From contig NW_026971055.1 in NCBI RefSeq assembly GCF_963678635.1, positions 172,473-236,472 of the forward strand: 64,000 nucleotides of DNA, written 5' to 3'. Below are positions 45,969-54,100 of the stretch, piece after piece (the stretch's first letter is position 1; each line of letters begins with the position of its first letter). The notes beneath the pieces were generated by a model, which saw only the letters and a program-made list of their open reading frames with translations, was not told the origin of the DNA and did not search any database. The translations under genes were made by a program, and so were the position numbers. The stretch is from Symsagittifera roscoffensis. Taxonomy: Eukaryota > Xenacoelomorpha > Acoela > Convolutidae.

Positions 45969-47110
45969 GTGTATGATAATCCTGAGTATGGATTATAAAA
46001 TGTAATGTAACCAATTGTGTTTTTGGTGTATCTGTCGTATTTATATATTACTTCGGTAGTTATAAACGGTGGTGGTAGTGATTGAGCTGTGATGTTAGGT
46101 GGATTTAATGGGTAGGGATGTTGTGTAATATTGTTTAATTTAACTGTGATTTCAAACTTTAATTGTAAACTGTTTTGTTGGAGTATTTGAATATTGTGAT
46201 CACGGATATCGTTGTGAATATCTTGGCGATATTGTAATCTATTAAGTGCCCAGTTATGAAGGCGGTTACTTTCTTGATGCTGTCCAAATAATGGTGGAGG
46301 TGCTGTGAATGTATTCCAATCTAATCTTAAAGGAATATTTACTGAAGATTGTTCTCGATATCTGGCGTCGAGATTATTTGGAAAATTTAAGTTAAAGGGT
46401 AGTGGTGAAAATTGACTTGTTGATGGTGTTGATGGTAGTGATAGTGTTTCTGGTAGTGATGAGGATGTTGTTGTATCCGTAGAAATATCTATGGGGTCAT
46501 TGGCTAAATTTGGTTCACCTTGTGTAAATGAATGTGTAGTCCAATATGGTAGTCGTGATGTTAGGTTTGGGGGGTTAAAAGGGTTTTCTCGTATTTGTTC
46601 AGATGTTGGTGTTGAACCTAAGTAGTCTGAAGGTAGACTTGAAGTGCTTCGTTGTGAAAGAAGTGTAGGGGTTTCTGGTGTGATACCAGTGGTGTTTTCT
46701 GGAGTAGTTTGTGTTGGGGATTGAGGTATATCAAAATGAACTCGGGGAGTTTGAAAATTTCTATTTCGTCGAGGATGTATAATTTGTCTATTTATTTCTG
46801 TTGTGTTTTGGTTTTGACTAAGGTTTCGTATTCTACTTAGTTCTTGTGGTAGTGTTGGGTAAAGATTATATGTTGGTTCACTTAGAGGTGCTTGTCGTTG
46901 AACTGGTTCTAGTGGTTCAGATAAACGAGCGTGCCGTTCTTCAAAGGTGTATGGATTGTCTTGAAAGGAAATTCGTGTAGATGTTTGAGGATTTTGAGTA
47001 GTTGAAGGTGGTGTTGGATTATCTTGGGATGATGTCGGTGAAGACTGATTTTGTGACTGTTGGGTAGCAATTTTTGATGGATTTTTGAATTGTTACTTTA
47101 GTGAGAAGGT
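45956..47110 (-). CDS. Long open frame without ATG (384 codons), likely expressed by splicing or recoding
   Basis: Stop-to-stop frame from 47110 to the TAA at 45956-45958. It contains no ATG at all; the first in-frame TTG is at 47071-47069. Residues to about 270 are rich in Ser, Thr, Pro, Gln and Asn (for example TTSSSLPETLSLPSTPSTS). The rest looks folded (LHNWALNRLQYRQDIHNDIR) and ends SYTCIF. The length in such AT-rich DNA and the amino-acid pattern argue that it is coding. It opens within the last bases of the 62-residue hydrophobic ORF and closes 13 nt inside the envelope ORF. Possible starts are a spliced-in ATG exon (such as the leader ORF), a -1 shift between 47101 and 47110, or a non-ATG start. 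Function unknown. The coordinates give the open frame, not a proven start. Confidence 0.7.
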
Positions 47111-47286
47111 TTATGTTTATTATAATATTCTTCTAAAAAAAGAATTAGGAAAATTGTTGCTAGGGCAAATGTGATGATTGCTTTCTTTATACATTTACAT
47201 ATGGTCAAAATGAGGGATGATAAAAATGTTATAAAGATTACAAACAATAGAAAAATATCAGTTCTACTGAAAATTGTTCGTATCAT
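47098..47286 (-). CDS. Small hydrophobic membrane protein (62 residues)
   Basis: Begins MIRTIFSRTDIF and is dominated by Ile, Leu, Phe and Val in two stretches (about residues 11-28 and 36-52) split by CKCIKK; the end is charged and polar (EEYYNKHKPSH). It resembles small membrane or pore-forming accessory proteins of viruses in size and composition only. Its ATG overlaps the stop of the upstream mini-ORF as ATGA, and the ATG-less frame opens inside its last codons. No homologue recognised; a chance frame in AT-rich DNA is possible, but the exact overlap on both sides argues for function. Confidence 0.55.
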   Translation of the reverse strand: MIRTIFSRTDIFLLFVIFITFLSSLILTICKCIKKAIITFALATIFLILFLEEYYNKHKPSH

Positions 47287-47513
47287 TTAGACAAGTTGTT
47301 AAAATCGTACCTGTGGATATATTCAAGGGTTTTGGAAAGTTGGAGGTATAGTTCAATTATTGTGTAGAAAATTAAGAAAATATTACAAAAAATTATTATG
47401 ATTATTAGAAAAGATTCGATGATATCAAAAAGAAATATTATAAAAGTTTGGAGTATTGAAAAAAAATGTTTAAAATTGATAAGTATTTGAACGACTGTTT
47501 GAGAGAAAAGCAT
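47283..47513 (-). CDS. Small hydrophobic membrane protein (76 residues)
   Basis: The centre is an almost unbroken hydrophobic run (about residues 22-54, rich in Ile and Phe), with a polar C terminus ending DFNNLSK. One or two membrane spans are likely. It is the first ORF after Gag-Pol, about 600 bp downstream, and its stop overlaps the next ATG by ATGA. Not recognised. Like its neighbour it could be a viroporin-type accessory protein; composition is the only support. Confidence 0.5.
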   Translation of the reverse strand: MLFSQTVVQILINFKHFFSILQTFIIFLFDIIESFLIIIIIFCNIFLIFYTIIELYLQLSKTLEYIHRYDFNNLSK

Positions 47514-48115
47514 TTAAGAAATGATCTCTTGGTCGAATATTTTTTGCTGTTTGAGGCGATTTTCTAGTGTGGTCGAATTATTTATTAGTTTTTTGACAAG
47601 TGGGTTGAGTTTCGTAAAAATTTGTTGGGGGCAATTTTCATGGTGACTGGGAGGTCGTCTTTTTCTTTATTTTTGTTTGTCAAATGATCCGGGGTATGGT
47701 GAGATTTTTATACTTTAGGCTAATTAAAATTTTCATTTTGTGACTTTAGGCTAAGTTATCAAATTTGTTTTGGGGGTATTCGTGGTCTGAGTTGGGGAAA
47801 TATTGTTGATCTTTGGGTTATTAGATAAGGGAGGGGTACGGTATTATGGTGATATTTATTTTAGCTGTCAAGTTGGAGTGGTTTGCTTATTTTTAACCTG
47901 GAGGTTGTAAAGTTATAGTTAGAGATGTGCCTGGAGTTCTAGATTATTCGTCTAATTGATCTTAGTTTGAGTTAGAGAAAGTGGCGGATTGGATGAATCC
48001 TATTGGTCTATTTTGAACTAGAATTATTGCGTACTTGTGAGCATGTTATTTTGAAAAAATGAAATGAAAAATGTTACGGAGGTTTCAAGATTGTGAAGTG
48101 TAAAATTTTTTAAAA
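47514..48115 (-). other. Noncoding gap between pol and the 3' gene cluster
   Basis: About 600 bp with stops in all frames. It may contain the splice acceptor or translation signals for the downstream cluster; I see no decisive signal. Confidence 0.5.
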
Positions 48116-51100
48116 TTACTTTTTAAATTCTACTTTCTTTAATATTTTAGATTGGGGGATGAACATTTTGTAGTTTTTACGTGGTTGATTTCGGAGTCTT
48201 GTTGTTTTTCTATGTTCTGATTTGTCTATTTCTTCTTGGGGTATTATTTGTTCTGTCATTTTTCTATTTTTTCTTTGTTTTGGAGATTCTTTTTGGTTTT
48301 GCGTATTGTTTTTTGTGACGGTTGGTTTTGTGTTTTGATTTTCGGTGGGGTTATCATTTTGTTCTGTGTTTTTCAGATGTGGTTCATTTTGAACGATTTT
48401 TAATCCTGTGAAAGAATATAATTGAGTTAATTCACGGAGTGCGTATTCTTTTGGGTAATAAGGTAATAGGTTGTTTCGATGTTGAACGATTTCTTTTTTG
48501 TTTGAGTCGATAATTTTATATGTGACATCAGTGGGTTTTGCAATTATTTGGTATGGTCCTTTTCGAAGGGGTTGTAATTTTTTAGAAATTCCTTTTTGAG
48601 TATTAAAATTAGGTATTAAAACAAATGTTCCAATTTTTAAATCGGAAGCTGGTGTAAATCGTGAATTGATTTGTTCATTTATATTTTGTCTTTGTAATAA
48701 TTTTTTTGTTATTTTTTGGTAAATTTCATTGTGTTTCTTATCTCTATTTAAAATCCATTCGGTGTGTGTACCGGAGGCTAATTTAAGAATTTGTGGGTGA
48801 TGAAAATGATCTTCATCGTGCGTATGTAATGGTAGGTTATAACAAATTGAGTCTTTATTTGGTTGACAATAACCTTGTGCGTTTTTATGGGAATTTGCTG
48901 TAAACATTATTGGTTTGCGTGGCTTTTGGTTGAAAACCATTTCGTATGGTGACATTCCTAAAGTTGTCGTGATTTGTGAATTATATGCTAAGGGAAATAA
49001 TTTTACATCTGCTGACCATTCGGTATATTTTGTATCATTTCCGTTGATGATACATCTAAGATATTCTTGTAGTGAACGGTTCATACCTTCGACTAAGCCG
49101 TTTGTCCAAGGTGCATGAGATGTACGTGGTTTGTGTTTAATGTTGTATAAATGACATAGTGTTATTATTTCATTATTTATGAATTCTGTACCATTGTCTG
49201 TGACTAAAATTTCTGGTAGTCCGAATTTTGCTATCCAGTGTTCATAGAGTGTTGTATATGCGTAATAAGCATTACAATGTGGTACTGGGTTAAGTGCTAC
49301 ATAGTGTGTGAATGCGTCAACAATTACCATAATGTAGGAGTTTCCTTCTGATGAGGGTGAAATTGGTCCTTTAGTATCAAATGAGATACGGTGATTAAAG
49401 TACAGACTTTGTCCTTTAAAATCTTGTTTTTGTGCTATTTGTTTTTGATTTGGGTAAGGTTTATTCAGTTGACATACTATACAATCATTGCATAGTACTT
49501 TTATCCAAATTGGTGCATTTGGGAAGTAAAAATTTTGTATAAAATTTGAATATGTTTTCTCTGATCCAGAGTGTCCTTTAATATTTTGTGTATGTGATAT
49601 ATTAAAAGCTATAAGAATCATACTTATAGGAAGACAGGGAACTGTAGATTCATTTAGGTTATACTCTAAAAGGTCTGTTTTTTCGTTAATTGTTGTGTTG
49701 TTAAATTTGCGAAAGTATCGGAGGAGTGTTTTATTTCCTAGAATGGTTGAATCTGCTTTGATAGGTTTAGTTTTATATTTATGCCATGATTTCAGTTGTC
49801 GAATTACTGGGTCAAGGTTTTGATATTGTTTCAGTGTTGAAATTGTAATTGTTTCTGTTGGGGGGAGAAAAATGTTTTCGATTTCTAATTTAGATAAGGG
49901 TATTGTATCAAGTGGGTCGTGAAGGTCAAAAACTTGATTTATTGTGTATTTTGAATCACTTGTTTGGGGTCCTGATAAATTTATTTTATCAGTTAAATCT
50001 TCTTTTTCAATTAGTGGAAAATGATCTTTTTTAGGCAGGTGTTGTTTTGTTCGTTTTTGTTGGGTGTTATTTTTTATCCATTGAGAATATGGGATTGGTT
50101 TGAAAGTTGAGGTTCCAAGTAAATCAACTTCATAATGATTATTTTGACAATCTAGATAAAGTGGAAAATGTTGTAAATTATTTATTTGTGATTGTTCAAT
50201 ATCAGTTTTTACTGCATATTTGCATTCTAATCGGGGTGATGTTTCGTTTTCTGCAAGGTAGAATTTTATATTTTTGGGTATTTCAACTGTGGTTTTTCGT
50301 GTAAGTAATTCAGGTGGTGTATTTCGACTTAAGGTGTCTGGTAATGCAAGATTTTTTCCTGCAGTCCAAACTATATGTAAGTTTGGAAATTTCATTAGAA
50401 TTAGTTGAAATCTGTAAACTCGGTGGTTTGGGTTAGATTTCTGTGTGAAGAGAAAAATGATTGGTTTGTGATCTGTGAATAAAACTGTGGGATGTTTTGA
50501 TCCAAGTATCAGAAATTCATATTCTGTAAGTGTATAGATTATGGCTGTACATTCTCTCATTAGAGTTGAGAGTCTTAGCTCTGCTTGAGTGAATAATCGA
50601 GAGTTTGCTGATATAAGGTTCATTTTATTTGTACCATTATGTGATTGTAATAGTGCTGCGCCGATGCCAAAGTTCGAAGCATCGCACATTGCATAAAATG
50701 GTTGATCAGGGTCTGGAATTGTGTTTGAAATTTGTTCGGTTAAAAGTTTCTTTATTTCTTCGAATCGTGTTTGATGTTCTGTATTCCATTCAAAATTATT
50801 TTGTTGTCTAAGGATGTTGTAAAATGGTCGTAGATATAATTGCATTTTATAAACATATTTACTTAAAAAGTTTAACATTCCAAGGAATTCTTGGATTTTC
50901 TTTTTATTTGTTGGTGGTTGAAGTTTTTGAATAGCGTCAATGCGTGATTTCAGTGGAGTGATTGTTTTTCTTTCTATGTTATGTCCTAAGAATTTAACTT
51001 TTGTCAAAAAGAAGTGTGATTTATCGGGGGCGGCCTTCAGATTTTCGTTCTGAAGTATTTGGTGATATGTTTCTAAAACTTTGAACATTTCGTCTTTTGT

Positions 51101-54100
51101 TTGTGATTGCATAAAAACATCGTCTAGATAGGTGATTGCGTTTTTCTTGAGTATCAGTGGTCTAAAAATTTTGCTCATAAAAGCTGAAAATGCTGCTGGT
51201 CCTATGGATATTCCATAGAATAAGCGGTTAAATTCATATTGTTGGTTTCCGATAACAAATTGTGTTAAACGTCGTGATTGTTCATCTAGTGGCATTTGAT
51301 TGTATGCACTATTCATGTCGGCGGTTGTGAAGTATTTGCCGTTTATTTTTGTTAAAATAACTTGTATTGGTTCAATGGGCCAATTACATTTTGATTCATC
51401 TATGAGTGAATTGAGGTATCTAGCATCGAGAACGATTTTTAATGATTCTCCTTTAGCTAGAATGATAACGGGGTTGATGAATGTGTTGCCTTTTGGTTGT
51501 TCTTCTTTGTTTACTGGTGATATAATATTGTATTGTTCTAAAATATCGAGTAATCTGTTTACTTTATCATGTAAGTGAATTGGTACTTTACTTGCTCTTT
51601 GTTTTTTGAAAACTGCGTCAGGTTTTAATGGGAGATGTAGTGATGAACTTATTTTACCAACATCGAATTTTGATGTTGCATAGACTGATGAATATTTAAT
51701 TAGCTGTTTGGCTAATTTTTCGAATTCGTCTTGTGTTATTTGTGAATGTTGGAAGTTAAACATTGTTAAGAATTTTTGTTGGTGCTCTGTGTAATTACTT
51801 ATGTTGAATGTAGGTTTGAAATATGGAGTTTTTGTGAAATAATCCGTATTTCTGTTTTCGTTACTTATTATATTATTTATAGATAATTCTTCATTAAGAA
51901 TTGTAGATTGGCATATATCTAGTAATTGGAGTATATTATTTACGCGATAGGCTTTTTCGTGTATTGGTGTTATTGTAGCGTTGGTTTCACAATATCCTAG
52001 AAGTCCTAGAGGTAATGTTACTTGGTAAGGTGTGTTGTTATAAACATGTAAAGAAATTATATCTGAATTCGAATTTTTCAAATATTTTATTGAAGAGATT
52101 GTGATTTTGAAAAATTTATGAATAGGTTTGAATTCAAAATCTGACATATAAAATTTTTGTTTGTTTTGTTCTTTATCATATTGGTGAACTTGTTTGATTG
52201 AAAAATTATAGATGTTTCCTGATAGTGGTTTCAGGTGTTTTCTTTGTTGGTTATATATTGGATAGAATTTCGAAAAGAATGGTGGTTGTTTATTTAATCT
52301 TTGAAAAAATGTTAAGGATGTTTCTTTTGTTTTTGTATATTTATCTTTGATTAATATTTTACTATTTAGTATGTTAATTGTTGGTATATACTTTGAAATA
52401 AATGGTATTCCAATGATATTATATTTAATATCAGTGATATGGAATATTTGTTTGAATGGTTTATTTAAAATTTTGCTTTGCTCTATTGTTCTGGTAGGGA
52501 GGAGAAATAATTGGATTTTTCCGTAATTTATCAATGTTGATCCTTGTGCTGTTGCTAGCTTGCTGGAGGTTTCCAGAGGTGTTAGCTTTGGGTGTAAGGA
52601 TTTTATTTCATTCCATGTGGGAATGTTTATTATGTTTGATTCTGCTCCTGAATCAATTAAAAAATCTATTTCAAGGTCTGGTGGTTGAAATTCTTTATTT
52701 CTTGGGCTTTCTAAGAGAAATGGTATTGTCCAAATTTTTTCTTTGGGTTGTTCTTTTTGTATATTTTGGTAGATGTGGTTTGTATTCAAGCATTTTGTTT
52801 TGGCATTTTGATCTGGTTGTGCTGTAGTATTTTTTGCATTTGTTTCTTGCGTTGTTGGTGTGGAATTTATGGGTGTAGTGTAATGATTTTGAAGAAATTC
52901 TGATTGATTTTCATATATATGTGATGGAAAGGGTTGTTCATATATAACAGATTCATAGTCATTTTCGACTTTTATCATATTGATAGCAAGAGTGTTTTCA
53001 GTATCACTTTCTGAATCTGATGATGTACAATTTATTTGATTGAGTTGTAACGTATCGGTTACTGTGTCATCAATACCTGGGGGGTCTGATGTTGTTTCTG
53101 GATTAGATTGTACTTGATTGATTTGTCTTTGATGTTTAGGTGTACTGCTTCTATGACGATTATTAGATGTATTATAGTGATTATTATTTCGGTGTGGTGA
53201 TTTGGAATAATTTCTGTAACGATTATTATAACTTGGGTGTCGATTTTGTGAATTATTTCGCGATCTGTTTTGATAATTGCTGTTTGGTCTGTTATAGTTC
53301 GATCTATTATATGAGTTATTTCTTGATCGATTGTTTGGGTAATTCTGGTTTCGGTTGTTTGAATAACTTCTATTTCTATTATAGGAGTAGTTTCTATTCC
53401 TATTGTATGATGAATTTCGTGATTGGTTGTTTGGATAGTAGTTATTTCTTGGTTGGGAATTAGATCTAGAAACAAATCGTTGTGTATTCGAATTTGATCT
53501 GGAGTAGTTATTTCTACTATTTGGTCTATTGTAGTGATTTTGTGATGAATTATACGTGTTTCTTCGTTCTGGTGATCTTCCTCTATAACTTGAGTTATAT
53601 GGGGATTGATTTCTTGTATAACTTGTATTGTTCGGAAGTGGCTTTCCTGAACTGTTGTTGCTGTATACATTTTTGTTTGGTAGATTTTGATCTTTTTTCA
53701 TGTATTGATAGAATGATTTATTTGGTTCTTTGTATTTTTGAGGTTTATTTTGACTATCTTGCTGTTTTTGTCTACATTCGGAAATACTATGTCCGTATCG
53801 TCGGCAATAATTACACCATTTTTTGAAAGATGGTTTGCCTTTAAAGTTCGGGTTCTTTTCGTAAATATTGAGTATTTCAGTGATTTTTTCAACGAGATCT
53901 GTTTCTGATTCTTGTATATTATTAATATTAGTGGGAGTCGTTTCAATTTTGTTAACGTATTGTAATTTCAGATTTTCCGTTTCTTCTAGTTTCATCGTAA
54001 TTTCTGCTTGTTCTAGTTTGTCTACTAGTTTTCGAAAATCTAAATCGGGTTCTCGAATTGAAGAAGGATGGGATGCTCTCTTTTTTATTGCTATTTTCCT

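Noticed and set aside
53059..53946. Minus-strand overlapping frames in the Gag tail as confirmed genes
   Set aside because: Open frames are expected from the Asn/Arg codon pattern; kept only as a low-interest finding, not annotated as CDS.
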